Source: Lipingzhangella halophila (GTDB lineage: Bacteria; Actinomycetota; Actinomycetes; Streptosporangiales; Streptosporangiaceae). From it: 64,000 nt of DNA. The notes below the pieces were generated by a model. That model was not told the DNA's origin. It searched no databases and worked only from the letters and a program-made list of their open reading frames with translations. Numbering within the stretch: position 1 is the first letter of the stretch; each line of letters opens with the position of its first letter. The position numbers and the translations under genes were made by a program. The stretch covers positions 310,001 through 374,000 of the forward strand of contig NZ_JACHJT010000002.1 of the NCBI RefSeq assembly GCF_014203805.1, in the 5' to 3' direction. Shown here piece by piece: positions 9,301-17,506 of this stretch.

Positions 9301-9777
9301 GGCGAGGAGTTCGCCGAGACCGGGCTCGCGCTCAGCGCGCGCCGCCAGGGCCGGCTGGACGACGCCGAGCCCCGGCTCCGGCGCTGGCTGGAGTGGAACC
9401 GGCGGGTGGAAGCGGACTACGGCGCGGCCCTGATCCTCGCTGAGCTGGGCTTCGTCGCCGAGCTGCGGGGCGACGCCGACGCGGCTCGGGAGCTGCACCT
9501 GGACGGCCTCGACGCCGCCGGAGCCACCGGGGACCCGCGCGCCATCGCGCTGGCCATGGAAGGACTGGCGGGAGCGGAGACCCTCGCCGGCCACCACGGC
9601 CGCGCGGCCCGGCTCCTGGGCTCCGCCCACGCCACACGCCTGTCGGCGGGTGCCGTGCTGCCTCCCGGGGAGCGGGACGACGTCGACCGCATCGCTGACC
9701 GGGCGCGGACGGCACTCGGCAGCGCCGCGTTCGACACCGAGTTCCACCGCGGCGCCGGCGCTCAGAGCCGGCCCTGA
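6307..9777 (+). CDS. AfsR/SARP-family transcriptional regulator with NTPase and TPR domains
   Basis: 1156 residues. Domain order: OmpR-type winged helix (about 1-90; FGVLGPLAVW..., VNTLQTKVSRLRRVL), bacterial transcriptional activation domain (about 95-245; ending LDPGPDIVALHQAILEQ), then a STAND/NB-ARC-like ATPase with Walker A LSGPGGSGKSRLA at about residue 300 and Walker B ALVILDNCEHV, and a C-terminal helical repeat region. A roughly 70-residue low-complexity insertion rich in Asp/Thr/Gly/Ala (about 319-388) separates Walker A from the strand FPDGAWLVELA. Such proteins activate secondary-metabolism genes. The direct repeats at 6051-6090 suggest control of itself and the divergent imine-reductase pair. 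Confidence 0.9.
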   Translation: MRFGVLGPLAVWQANGIPVTVPDLKVRALLAALLVNAGQPVSSGRLVEDLWGAHPPATAVNTLQTKVSRLRRVLESAEPGGRELLVSGPAGYTLDTSTVELDADGFTTLVARARATADSPERADHFARALALWRGPALADFRDEPFARSLVTKLEQERLAVQEEHAETRLTLGEHAAVSGDLGELVAEHPLRERLRAAHMRALYRAGRQSEALDSFHDLRSRLADELGLDPGPDIVALHQAILEQRPEMGPPSPRETETAAQGPSATRGGNLPSPPTELVGRDTALADVRALLRTNRLVTLSGPGGSGKSRLAVAAALATEDRDTDADPTDADGTDGTDDMRTSDGLSDATGTVRVVGAAAAPQAANAVGGSGTARGEDPATSEPRAMPFPDGAWLVELAGLAPTASGPPAVAGEHAIAPGTTAGDVADLITAVLGLRDFATRGTATGEPGAGVPDRLVAALAHHRALVILDNCEHVIEPVAELAGRLVSSAPGVRVLATSREPLGVPGEAVRPVPPLDLPTPVATDPEVLREFSAVQLFLTRARDAAPDFTLTADNAAAVASICRRLDGLPLALELAASRVRGFGANELARRLDDRFRLLSSGKRGVPARQRTLRAVLDWSWGLLSEAEHAVLRRLAVHADGCTLAAAEAVCAGNGVDPGDVPELLARLVDRSLVTAAHCAETRYGLLESVAAYCLERLEDAGEAEPVRSRHHHYYAALAEEAEPHLRGPNQREWLATLDAESANLRAALDGAVRSGDAALAQRITGALSWYWYLRGRWSEARRALARALAVPGPAPAAVTARARTWHAGMAMLDGTYRAEPNNAVLELYDHAGDAAGLAMAQWFLGHVEYLFGNLAESERLVEAALDTFRGLGDEWGTAAALSVQASHAIFRGDLPTMRRLAERSAALFTSLGEAWGRLHATGTLGTYFEITGDYARAAELYSEAQRLAADLDLASEAAMLLARCGRIALLERDYKRADELLERAREQAARQQYTHGEEFAETGLALSARRQGRLDDAEPRLRRWLEWNRRVEADYGAALILAELGFVAELRGDADAARELHLDGLDAAGATGDPRAIALAMEGLAGAETLAGHHGRAARLLGSAHATRLSAGAVLPPGERDDVDRIADRARTALGSAAFDTEFHRGAGAQSRP

Positions 9778-10039
9778 GCCGGCGCTGATGGAAACCGGGC
9801 TTCGGCTCGGGGCGGGTTGGTTCCGCGGGTATCGCCCGAGCAGGGGCGCGGCGTGCGCTTTGCGGCATCCCGGGCCGTCCTCAGGGCCAGCGCACCGCTT
9901 CCCGATCCGTACGTGCTGTGATCGCTTGTTTCCTGACTTGCGACGAAACGCGCGGTTAAAAGAGCCGACTCAAGGGCGAAACGCATGACATCCAGACTCC
10001 TCATGTCACCCTGACCACGACAAGCGAGGAGGTGGACGC
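9778..10039. other. Promoter region of the urt operon
   Basis: 262-bp gap, AT-richer than its surroundings near 9920-9965. The octamer CGAAACGC occurs at 9944-9951 and 9977-9984, 33 bp apart, and GTTTC at 9928-9932 is inverted relative to GAAAC at 9945-9949. These recall nitrogen-regulator GlnR half-sites, which would suit a urea transporter, but the spacing does not match the GlnR consensus. Confidence 0.3.
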
Positions 10040-11260
10040 GTGGGTCGCACACACCACGGTTCCGCCGCGACTTCCCTGCTGGCCGCGACAACGCTCGTCC
10101 TGGCGGGCTGCGGACCGGCCGGAGGCTCCGATGACGGGGACACCGTCAAGGTGGGCATGCTGCACTCCCTTTCGGGCACGATGGCGATCAGCGAGGTCAC
10201 CGTCCGCGACTCGGTACAGCTCGCGATCGACGAGATCAACGAGGACGGCGGCGTCCTGGGCCGCCAGATCGAGCCGATCGAGGAGGACGGCGCGTCCGAC
10301 GAGGCCACCTTCGCCGAGAAAGCCCAGAAACTGCTGCAGTCGGACCAGGTCGCGACGGTCTTCGGCGGGTGGACGTCCGCCAGCCGCAAGGCGATGCTCC
10401 CGGTGTTCGAACGCAACAACGGCCTGCTGTGGTACCCGGTGCAGTACGAGGGGCTCGAAGCGTCCGACAACATCGTCTACACCGGCGCCACCACCAACCA
10501 GCAGATCGTCCCGGCACTCGACTACCTCGCCGAGGAGGGCCACGAGTCGCTGTACCTGGTCGGCAGTGACTACGTGTTCCCCCGTACCGCGAACCAGATC
10601 ATCACGGCCTACGCCGAGGCGAACGGCATCGAGATCATCGAGGAGGAGTACACCCCGCTCGGCCACACCGAGTACTCCACCATCACCAGCGAGATCGAGC
10701 GCGAGGAGCCCGACGCGGTCTTCAACACCCTCAACGGCGACTCCAACGTGAGCTTCTTCCAGCAGCTCCGCTCCTCGGGTGTCACCGCCGACGACATGCC
10801 GGTGCTGAGCGTCAGCGTCGCGGAGGAGGAGGTCGACGGCATCGGCGTGGACAACATCGAGGGCCACCCGGTCGCCTGGAACTACTACCAGACCACCGAG
10901 ACCCCGGCCAACGAGGAGTTCGTCGCGGCGTTCCAGGACGCCTACGGCGAGGACCGCGTCACCTCCGACCCGATGCAGTCCGCCTACAACGCCGTCTACC
11001 TGTGGGCGGCGGCGGTCGAGGAGGCCGAGAGCTTCGAGGTCGACGACGTCCGCGCGGCCCTGGACGGGATCGAGCGCGACGCCCCAGAGGGCCCCATCAC
11101 CATCGACGGCGAAACCCAGCACCTGGCCAAGACCGCGCGTGTCGGTGTGGTCAACGAGGACGGGCTGATCGACGAGGTGTGGACCTCGGAGGAGCCCATC
11201 GAACCCGACCCCTACCTCACCGGCTACGACTGGGCCGACGACATGGCCGGCGAGGAGTAG
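10040..11260 (+). CDS. urtA: Urea ABC transporter substrate-binding lipoprotein
   Basis: 406 residues. The N-terminal signal peptide ends in lipobox LAGC (Cys about residue 24), which would anchor the protein outside the membrane. The mature part is a type 1 periplasmic-binding protein with UrtA hallmarks: [31 protein letters not shown] and [10 protein letters not shown]. It delivers urea or short-chain amides to UrtBC. The start is GTG at 10040 preceded by GAGGAGGT. First gene of urtABCDE; a hairpin follows the stop, so urtA may be made in excess of the permease genes. Confidence 0.93.
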   Translation: MGRTHHGSAATSLLAATTLVLAGCGPAGGSDDGDTVKVGMLHSLSGTMAISEVTVRDSVQLAIDEINEDGGVLGRQIEPIEEDGASDEATFAEKAQKLLQSDQVATVFGGWTSASRKAMLPVFERNNGLLWYPVQYEGLEASDNIVYTGATTNQQIVPALDYLAEEGHESLYLVGSDYVFPRTANQIITAYAEANGIEIIEEEYTPLGHTEYSTITSEIEREEPDAVFNTLNGDSNVSFFQQLRSSGVTADDMPVLSVSVAEEEVDGIGVDNIEGHPVAWNYYQTTETPANEEFVAAFQDAYGEDRVTSDPMQSAYNAVYLWAAAVEEAESFEVDDVRAALDGIERDAPEGPITIDGETQHLAKTARVGVVNEDGLIDEVWTSEEPIEPDPYLTGYDWADDMAGEE

Positions 11261-11263
11261 CGG

Positions 11264-11297
11264 CGGCGGCCCGCGGGCGAACGCCCCCGGGCCGCCG
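11264..11297 (+). terminator. Hairpin between urtA and urtB
   Basis: CGGCGGCCCG at 11264-11273 pairs perfectly with 11288-11297, and the inner bases CGGGCG and CGCCCC extend the stem with a mismatch. It begins three bases after the urtA stop and lacks a T-run. It probably attenuates or protects the urtA transcript rather than ending the operon. Confidence 0.55.
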
Positions 11298-11504
11298 CGC
11301 CCGCCTGTGCGGTTGTGCCTCCGGGCACCCCACCGCGCAGCCCCACGCCGCCCCGGACAACGGCGTCCACCCCGCCACAGGGCGATCCCCGAACCCGCCG
11401 GAACAGCCGCGCACCCAGCACACCCGGCATCCGCGGCCGCCCCGGACCGGCGGCGCGACCCGGGGCACACGCCCAGAACAACCGAGGAGGCCTCGCACAC
11501 CCCC

Positions 11505-12392
11505 ATGGACGCGATCCTGAACCAGATACCGATCGGTCTCGCGATCGGTGCCGTACTGCTCCTCGCCGCGCTCGGCCTGAACTTCACGTTCGGCCAGATG
11601 GGCGTAATCAACATGGCGCACGGCGAGTTCATGATGGTCGGTGCCTACACAGCGTTCGTCATGCACGCGTGGTTCGAGCTCAACCCCGACTACGCGCTCG
11701 TCCTGGCGATCCCGGCCGCGTTCGTACTGACCGGACTGCTCGGCCTGGCCCTGGAGGTCAGCGTCATCCGGCGCTTCTACGGCCGCCCGCTCGACACCCT
11801 GCTGCTCACTTTCGGCATCGGCCTGGTGCTGCAGCAGATCGCCCGGGACATCTTCGGTGCTCCCAACGTTGACGTCCCCGCCCCGGTCTGGCTGGCCGGC
11901 GGCGTGGATGTCCTGGGCATCCGATTGCACTTCGCGCGGCTGTTCATTCTGGCGCTCGCCGTGCTGTGCGTGATCGCGATCGCCTACTACCTGAACCGCA
12001 GCAAGCCCGGCCGCCAGATGCGGGCCGTCCTGCACAACCGGGACCTCGCCGCGGTCACCGGAATCGCGACCCGGCGCATCGACGCCACCACGTTCTTCCT
12101 CGGCTCCGGCCTGGCCGGGATCGCCGGCGTGGCACTCACCCTCATCGGACCGACCGGCCCCACCCTCGGCCACAACTACATCGTCGACGCCTTCCTGGTC
12201 GTGGTGGTGGGCGGCCTCGGCCAACTGCGCGGCACCATCCTCGCCGCGCTCGCCCTGGGCCTGCTCAACGCGTTCGCCGAGTTCTGGACCGACGCCAGCC
12301 TGGCCAAGGTGCTCGTGTTCGTCGCGATCATCGGGTTCCTGCAGGCCCGCCCCCAAGGAATGTTCACCGTGCGATCGAGGGCCCTCACATGA
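11505..12392 (+). CDS. urtB: Urea ABC transporter permease UrtB
   Basis: 295-residue membrane permease of the branched-chain amino acid/urea class with about eight hydrophobic segments. Family motifs: LNFTFGQMGVINMAHGEFMMVGAY near the N terminus and NYIVDAFLVVVVGGLGQLRG near the C terminus. ATG at 11505 gives the usual start MDAILNQIPIGL. The frame is open to 11307, but the extra residues are Pro/Arg-rich and intergenic in character. A GAGGAGG sits 14 bases upstream, a rather long spacing. Overlaps urtC by ATGA. Confidence 0.92.
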   Translation: MDAILNQIPIGLAIGAVLLLAALGLNFTFGQMGVINMAHGEFMMVGAYTAFVMHAWFELNPDYALVLAIPAAFVLTGLLGLALEVSVIRRFYGRPLDTLLLTFGIGLVLQQIARDIFGAPNVDVPAPVWLAGGVDVLGIRLHFARLFILALAVLCVIAIAYYLNRSKPGRQMRAVLHNRDLAAVTGIATRRIDATTFFLGSGLAGIAGVALTLIGPTGPTLGHNYIVDAFLVVVVGGLGQLRGTILAALALGLLNAFAEFWTDASLAKVLVFVAIIGFLQARPQGMFTVRSRALT

Positions 12393-13588
12393 CCGCCGAC
12401 GACACCCGCGCGACCGCCCGGCCGGCGCCCGCGGTCGCCACCGACCCCCAGCCCTCGCTGCTGGCCCGCCTCCGCGGCCCCCTGGTCGTGGCGGCGCTGG
12501 TCGCCGCCGCGCTGCTGGTGCTGCCCCTGTTCCTCGACCAGTTCCGCCTCAACCTGTTCGCCCAGTACCTGTGCTACGCGATCGTGGCCATCGGGATCGC
12601 GCTCGCGTGGGGACGCGGCGGCATGCTCACTCTCGGCCACGGGGTGTACTTCGGGTTGGGCGGCTACGCCCTCGCCATGCACCTCACGCTGGCGCGGATC
12701 GCCGAGGACCCGATGGCCCCCGGCGGCCTGCCCGACTTCATGGAATGGAGCGGGCTGGAAACCCTGCCGCTGCTGTGGCGCCCGTTCGCGCACCCCGCGT
12801 TCGCGCTCGCCGCCGTGGTAGCGGTGCCCGGCGCGGTGGCCGCGCTCCTGGGGTGGGCGGTGTTCCGGCAGCGCGTTCGCGGGGCGTACTTCGCCATCCT
12901 GAACCAGGCACTCGCCGCCGCCTTCGTGATCCTGATCATCGGGCAGCAGCACCTTACCGGCGGGACCAACGGGCTGACCGACTTCCCCACCTTCGCGGGC
13001 ACCGACCTCTACTCCCCCGAGGCGCAGTGGGTGGTGTTCGTGATCGTGGTCATCACCACCGCCCTCATCTACCTGCTGTTCCGGCACGTGGCGGGCAGCC
13101 GGTACGGCGCCCTGCTGGTAGCGGTCCGCGACGGCGAGGACCGGGTCCGGTTCCTCGGCTACAACCCCACCTGGATCAAGACGTTCGCCTACACCCTCTC
13201 GGCGATGGCGGCCGGCATCGCCGGAGCCCTGTTCGTCCCGGTCATGGGCATCATCTCGCCGGAGATGCTCGGCGTGGTCCCGTCGATCATGTTCGTGCTG
13301 GCCGTGGCGATCGGAGGGCGGTACAGCCTCGCCGGCGCCGCGGTGGGCGCGGTGGTGATGAACGCCGCCCAGACCACCTTCTCCGAGAACTTCGCCAACG
13401 GCTGGCTCTACCTGCAGGGCGTGCTCTTCGTCGTGGTCATCGCGTTCGCGCCCCGCGGGCTGGCCGGTATCGCCCAGTCCATCGCCGCCACCGTCCAGCG
13501 CTCCTGGCGCGCCCGCGCCACGGGCGGGGCGGCCGGCAGCGCAGCCGGCGCACCCCAGGAAACCGACGCGTCCGGGAGTCCCCGATGA
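12389..13588 (+). CDS. urtC: Urea ABC transporter permease UrtC
   Basis: 399 residues, the second permease of the transporter. It has about ten hydrophobic segments and the family segments GRGGMLTLGHGVYFGLGGYA, GAYFAILNQAL and QQHLTGGTNGLTDF. The C-terminal 25 residues are a hydrophilic Ala/Gly-rich tail. The start codon overlaps the urtB stop (ATGA) and its own stop overlaps the urtD start, indicating translational coupling. Confidence 0.92.
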   Translation: MTADDTRATARPAPAVATDPQPSLLARLRGPLVVAALVAAALLVLPLFLDQFRLNLFAQYLCYAIVAIGIALAWGRGGMLTLGHGVYFGLGGYALAMHLTLARIAEDPMAPGGLPDFMEWSGLETLPLLWRPFAHPAFALAAVVAVPGAVAALLGWAVFRQRVRGAYFAILNQALAAAFVILIIGQQHLTGGTNGLTDFPTFAGTDLYSPEAQWVVFVIVVITTALIYLLFRHVAGSRYGALLVAVRDGEDRVRFLGYNPTWIKTFAYTLSAMAAGIAGALFVPVMGIISPEMLGVVPSIMFVLAVAIGGRYSLAGAAVGAVVMNAAQTTFSENFANGWLYLQGVLFVVVIAFAPRGLAGIAQSIAATVQRSWRARATGGAAGSAAGAPQETDASGSPR

Positions 13589-14382
13589 CCCACCCACTGC
13601 TCAGCCTGAACGGAATCCGCGTCGCCTTCGGCGACTTCACCGCGATCGACGGCATCGACCTCACCGTCAACGAGGGCGAGCTGCGCTTTCTGATCGGCCC
13701 CAACGGCGCCGGGAAGACCACGCTCGTCGACGTGGTCACCGGCCGCACCCGCCCCACGTCCGGCACGGTCACCTTCGCCGGCCAGCCCATCCACGGACGC
13801 AGCGAGCACCGCATCGTCCGGACGGGGATCGGCCGCACCTTCCAGACGTCCGTCGTCTTCGAGGAGCTGACCGTCACCGACAACATCGACCTGGCCGCGC
13901 ACTTCCGGCTCAGTCCCCTGGGGCTGCTGCGCCGCCGGCGCGGCATCACCGCGACCGTCGGCGGCGTGCTGGAACGCACCGGCCTGGCACCGCTCGCCGG
14001 CTCGCTGGCCGGAACCCTGTCCCATGGGCAGCGCCAGTGGCTGGAGATCGCCATGCTGCTCGCCCAGGGCCCGCGGCTGTTGCTGCTGGACGAGCCCGTG
14101 GCCGGAATGAGCCGCGCCGAACGGGAACGCACCGGCGAGCTGCTCACCGAGATCTCCGCCGACCACACCGTCGTCGTCATCGAACACGACATGGAGTTCC
14201 TGCGCCGCTACGCCCGCGACGTCACCGTGCTGCACGAAGGGCGGATCCTCACCGAGGGGACGGTAGGCGAGGTACAGGCGGACCCGCGGGTCCAGGAGGT
14301 CTACCTGGGCCGCAACCAGGTGACCGCGCCCGAACACGACGGCGGGGACATGCTGGTGCGTACCGCGAACGAGGAGGGCTGA
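13585..14382 (+). CDS. urtD: Urea ABC transporter ATP-binding protein UrtD
   Basis: 265-residue LivG-type ATPase. Walker A is GPNGAGKTT, the signature LSHGQRQWLEIAM and Walker B LLLLDEPVAGMS, followed by the switch His in VVVIEHDMEF. The IGRTFQTSVVFEELTV segment is typical of UrtD. It energises UrtBC together with UrtE. Coupled to urtC by ATGA and separated from urtE by one base. Confidence 0.93.
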   Translation: MTHPLLSLNGIRVAFGDFTAIDGIDLTVNEGELRFLIGPNGAGKTTLVDVVTGRTRPTSGTVTFAGQPIHGRSEHRIVRTGIGRTFQTSVVFEELTVTDNIDLAAHFRLSPLGLLRRRRGITATVGGVLERTGLAPLAGSLAGTLSHGQRQWLEIAMLLAQGPRLLLLDEPVAGMSRAERERTGELLTEISADHTVVVIEHDMEFLRRYARDVTVLHEGRILTEGTVGEVQADPRVQEVYLGRNQVTAPEHDGGDMLVRTANEEG

Positions 14383-14383
14383 C

Positions 14384-15076
14384 ATGCTGAGCGTGCACGG
14401 GCTCAGCGCGGGCTACGGTCGCGCCCGGGTGCTGTTCGGCGTCGACCTGGACGTCGCGGACAACAGCGTCACCTGCGTCATGGGGCGCAACGGCGTTGGC
14501 AAGAGCACCCTGCTCAACACCATCACGGGGCTGATCACCGCGACGTCCGGCCAGGTCACTTTCGACGGTACCGACATCACACGCCGGCCCGCGCACGCCC
14601 GCGTGCGCGCCGGCATCGGCTACGTCCCGCAGGGCCACGAGAGTTTCGCCCCGCTGACCGTCGCGGAGAACCTCGACGTCGCCTGGGAAGCCGCCGGCCG
14701 CGGCCCGCGCACCCTGGTCGACGGGGCGCTGGAGCTGTTCCCGCGGTTGGTACCGCTGATGGGGCGGCATGCCGGTGTGCTCTCGGGCGGCCAGGCCCAG
14801 CAACTGGCGATCGCCCGAGCCCTGGTGACGAACCCTCGCCTGCTGATCCTGGACGAGCCCACCGAGGGTATCCAGCCCTCCATCGTCGCCGAGATCGAGG
14901 AGGCCATCGCGACGCTGCACGCCCGCGGCATCGCCGTGCTGCTGGTGGAGCAGTACCTCGACGTCGCACTGCGCCTCGCCGACACCGTGACCGTGCTGGA
15001 CGCCGGCGCTGTGGTGCACAGCGCCGCCCGCGAGGACCTGTCCACGGAACAGGTCCAGTCGTTGCTGGCGATCTGA
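14384..15076 (+). CDS. urtE: Urea ABC transporter ATP-binding protein UrtE
   Basis: 230-residue LivF-type ATPase. Walker A MGRNGVGKST, signature LSGGQAQQLAIARAL, Walker B LLILDEPTEGIQPSIV and switch VLLVEQYLD; the EGIQPSIV sequence is diagnostic for UrtE within this class. Last gene of the operon, followed by a strong hairpin. No urease genes follow, so imported urea must be used by enzymes encoded elsewhere. Confidence 0.94.
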   Translation: MLSVHGLSAGYGRARVLFGVDLDVADNSVTCVMGRNGVGKSTLLNTITGLITATSGQVTFDGTDITRRPAHARVRAGIGYVPQGHESFAPLTVAENLDVAWEAAGRGPRTLVDGALELFPRLVPLMGRHAGVLSGGQAQQLAIARALVTNPRLLILDEPTEGIQPSIVAEIEEAIATLHARGIAVLLVEQYLDVALRLADTVTVLDAGAVVHSAAREDLSTEQVQSLLAI

Positions 15077-15080
15077 GCCT

Positions 15081-15125
15081 CCGCCGCGCCGCGGGCCCGG
15101 TAGGAGAAGGCCCGCGGCGCGGCGG
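15081..15125 (+). terminator. Terminator of the urt operon
   Basis: CCGCCGCGCCGCGGGCC (15081-15097) pairs perfectly with 15109-15125 around an 11-base loop. It starts five bases after the urtE stop and has no T-run, as is common in actinomycetes. It can also end transcription from the convergent ClpN gene. Confidence 0.85.
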
Positions 15126-15154
15126 GAGCCGGGCAGCACCTGGTCCTCCGCTCG

Positions 15155-15712
15155 TTAACGCGTATCCCCGCGCCGCCCCACCTCTCCGCTTACGGTCCGG
15201 TGGTCGACCCCGCGCGCCGACAGCAGGTCGCGGGCCGGACCGGGCCGCCGGACCAGCGCCAGCAGCAGGTGCTCGGTGCCGATTCCCCGGTCACCCAGCT
15301 CGATCGCCTCCCGCAGGCTCTGCTCGAGCACCCGCTTCGCCTCCGACGTGAACGGCCGGTGCCCCGAGAACAGCCCGCGGCGCTGCGGCCTCCCGCCGGC
15401 CAGCGCGTACTCGCCGTGTGCCCGCTCGACCCGGCCGACGACCTCCTCGACGTCGATTCCCAGCGCGTCGAGCGCGGCCGCGTCCGCGCCGCTGAGCCCT
15501 GCCCGACGCCGCATCTCGCGCAGATCCCCGGCGATCGTGTCGGCCGATACCCCGTGCTCGGTGAGCACGGCGGCCGTCGTGGTCACCGGGTCTTCAAGGA
15601 GGGCGGACAGTATGTGGGTCGGGGTGATCTCGCCGGACCCCTCGCGTTTCGCCTCGCGCTGCGCCCCGACGACCGCCGCGCGGGCCTCGTTCGTAAACCG
15701 CTCGAACATCAT
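15155..15712 (-). CDS. Clp N-terminal-domain protein
   Basis: 185-residue protein made of the double helical repeat found at the N terminus of ClpA/ClpC ATPases (MFERFTNEARAAVVGAQREA, ITPTHILSALLEDP, then IGTEHLLLALVRRPG), with no AAA+ module. Such free-standing ClpN proteins may act as adaptors or substrate sensors for Clp protease; the role is not established. Two ATG codons are adjacent: 15712 overlaps the stop of the upstream HTH gene as ATGA, while 15709 has better spacing from GGGAGG. Co-transcribed with the HTH gene. Confidence 0.8.
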   Translation of the reverse strand: MMFERFTNEARAAVVGAQREAKREGSGEITPTHILSALLEDPVTTTAAVLTEHGVSADTIAGDLREMRRRAGLSGADAAALDALGIDVEEVVGRVERAHGEYALAGGRPQRRGLFSGHRPFTSEAKRVLEQSLREAIELGDRGIGTEHLLLALVRRPGPARDLLSARGVDHRTVSGEVGRRGDTR

Positions 15713-15918
15713 CGCCTCCCGTGCTTCTTGTGCACCGCCTGCTTGCTCACACCCAGCTCCGCCGCGATCTCCTGCCACGCCCACCCCTGGGCGCGGGCGC
15801 TGCGTACCTGCACCGCCTCCAGCCGCTCAAGGAGCTGGCGCAGTGCGGCCACAGCGCGCAACCCGACCCTGGGGTCGCCGTCGCCGGCCTTCGCGGCGAG
15901 CTCCGTCGCGTCCGTCAT
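15709..15918 (-). CDS. Small helix-turn-helix protein preceding ClpN
   Basis: 69 residues. The C-terminal half is a helix-turn-helix (WQEIAAELGVSKQAVHKKH). The N-terminal helices would serve for dimerisation. Start ATG at 15918 follows a strong GGAGGAG site. Its stop overlaps the ClpN start, a pairing common in actinobacteria. A palindrome overlapping the promoter (15951-15968) makes autorepression likely. Confidence 0.75.
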   Translation of the reverse strand: MTDATELAAKAGDGDPRVGLRAVAALRQLLERLEAVQVRSARAQGWAWQEIAAELGVSKQAVHKKHGRR

Positions 15919-15950
15919 GAGTCTCCTCCCTCCGTGCTCGCCATCTCCGC

Positions 15951-15995
15951 TGTCAATATAGATTGACACACACGAGCGCGTCAATGGAAGTTGAC
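15951..15995 (-). promoter_or_regulatory. Promoter with palindromic operators for the HTH-ClpN pair
   Basis: On the minus strand TTGACG (15984-15979) and TATATT (15960-15955) are 18 bp apart, a good -35/-10 pair. The -10 lies inside the perfect inverted repeat TGTCAATATAGATTGACA (15951-15968). A second, weaker copy, GTCAATGGAAGTTGAC (15980-15995), overlaps the -35. Binding of a dimeric repressor would block the promoter; the HTH protein just downstream is the obvious candidate. Confidence 0.65.
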
Positions 15996-16169
15996 AACTG
16001 GCGCAGACGGGTTCCGGAAGGGCAACGGGAACGCCACCCTCGATGACCCGCGCCGGGGCGGGCCAAGCGGCCGGCTCGGCGATGCCGGGTCCGGACGCGC
16101 TAAGCGGCCCCGGCGATCCGTGTCGCCGTGGCCGGGCGGAAACGTCGGCCGGTGTATCGCGGCGGCCCG

Positions 16170-16865
16170 CTAACGGACCATGCCCGGGGCGGCACCCGCC
16201 ACCGGGGCCGGAGGCGGGGCCATCATCGGACCAGGGCCGTCGAAGGGGGCGGGCATGGGGGCGGCGGTGAGGATGATCTGGGCGAGACGGGCCCGGGTGA
16301 GGGCGAGCCCGCGCACCAGCGGCGGCAGGGTGACGGCGAGCAGGACTCCGCAGGCGACATAGAAGGCGCTGTCCGTGACGTAGCCCCCGCCCACGTCGAT
16401 TAGCTGGGGGAGGCTGACGTAGTCCGGGATCGCCCCGCGCAGGACCCAGCCGTACAGCGGCCAGGCGAGCGCGCCGACCGCACCGACCCACCAGGCGAAC
16501 GTGAGGGACGAGCAGACCACCGTGACGGGGAAGGTCACCACGCCGTGCAGCAGATCCAGCCAGGAACGGCCGCTTCCCAGCGCGACGCGGAGGCGCGGCC
16601 CGATGCCCGGACCCGCGGGCGGGACCGGAGCAGCGGGCTGCGCGGCCCGCTGGTCAAGGATCTCGGGCAAGGCGTGGCGCTCGATATCGCCCAGCCGACG
16701 GGCGACGGCCAGGGTCGCCGCGAGCACGGGCAGTCCGATGCCGATGACCGCGGTGCCGATGCCGAGGGAGAAGCCGACCACCAGTAGCGCGAAGCCGATC
16801 AGGGCCAGCGGGAACGAGAAGAGAAGGTAGCGGGTGTCGGTGCTGAGGCGCGTCAGGAAGCTCAT
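16170..16865 (-). CDS. Membrane protein with putative sensor domain, no kinase
   Basis: 231 residues with four hydrophobic segments: two near the N terminus (LLFSFPLALIGFALLVVGF, IGTAVIGIGLPVLAATLAV) and two in the second half. The layout matches the putative sensor domain (Pfam PF13796) usually fused to histidine kinases. Here the protein ends in a Pro/Ala-rich tail after the membrane part, with no HisKA or ATPase module. It could be a stand-alone sensor or an accessory to the genes upstream on the same strand. Function unknown. Confidence 0.55.
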   Translation of the reverse strand: MSFLTRLSTDTRYLLFSFPLALIGFALLVVGFSLGIGTAVIGIGLPVLAATLAVARRLGDIERHALPEILDQRAAQPAAPVPPAGPGIGPRLRVALGSGRSWLDLLHGVVTFPVTVVCSSLTFAWWVGAVGALAWPLYGWVLRGAIPDYVSLPQLIDVGGGYVTDSAFYVACGVLLAVTLPPLVRGLALTRARLAQIILTAAPMPAPFDGPGPMMAPPPAPVAGAAPGMVR

Positions 16866-17046
16866 GGAAACGATATTGGCAAGTGGAGTCCCGGAGGTCA
16901 GACCCGCTGACATCCCAACCGTCGTAGGGATAGCCCTACCGTCGACCCTCGGGGCTCCCGAAGGCGTCGGCGACGACGACCCCAATGTCGGCCGTGGCCG
17001 AAGGGAAAGTCCGGTCCGGCAGCGCCACGGAGGCGACCGCGGCGTT

Positions 17047-17469
17047 CTATGGGCCGCCGACGCGCTCCCGCCGGGGCAGTGCCAGCCACAGGGCACTGCC
17101 GATGCCGATCGCCGCCGCGGCGAACCGGAGGAACAGCACCTTGTACGGGGCGTCGCCGAGCACACCCGTCACCTCGTCCAGAAGGAAGATCAGAACCGGC
17201 AGCGTGAGGACGACCAGCGCCCCAGCACGTGAGCGGAGCCGGTGCCGGCCGTAGACCCACGCCCCGATCAGCACCATGCAGAACGACGACAGCAGTTGGG
17301 GCAGCGCGATCCAGAGGGCGGGACCGCCCCACGGGCTTTCGAGCTGTTCGGGGGTACTCAACTCCATGTAGGCGAAGAACCGGGCGGTCGACCACGCGAC
17401 GTAGAACGCGAGCGCCGCGAGGACCGAGAGAACGCCCCTGATCACCGTTGTCCGCTGGTCAGGATCCAC
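17047..17469 (-). CDS. Small four-helix membrane protein, unknown
   Basis: 140 residues with four predicted membrane helices (VLSVLAALAFYVAW, LPQLLSSFCMVLIGAWVY, ALVVLTLPVLIFLLD, LRFAAAAIGIGSALWLAL). The GTG start at 17469 has AGGGAG five bases upstream. It follows the prepilin-like gene by 37 bp on the same strand and is likely co-transcribed. I recognise no family. Confidence 0.55.
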   Translation of the reverse strand: MDPDQRTTVIRGVLSVLAALAFYVAWSTARFFAYMELSTPEQLESPWGGPALWIALPQLLSSFCMVLIGAWVYGRHRLRSRAGALVVLTLPVLIFLLDEVTGVLGDAPYKVLFLRFAAAAIGIGSALWLALPRRERVGGP

Positions 17470-17506
17470 TCGTGCTCCCTACCGTCGTGCTCGCACCGCG
17501 TCCGCG

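Noticed and set aside
9928-9984. GlnR-like half-sites (GTTTC, TGAC, two GAAAC) upstream of urtA
   Set aside because: Known GlnR sites need about six bases between GTnAC and GAAAC elements. Here the gap is seven and the second element pair is missing on both copies, so I do not call a GlnR site.
11307-11504. Upstream extension of urtB to an ATG at 11307
   Set aside because: The extra 66 residues are Pro/Arg-rich without homology, overlap the post-urtA hairpin region, and the family start is at MDAILNQ.
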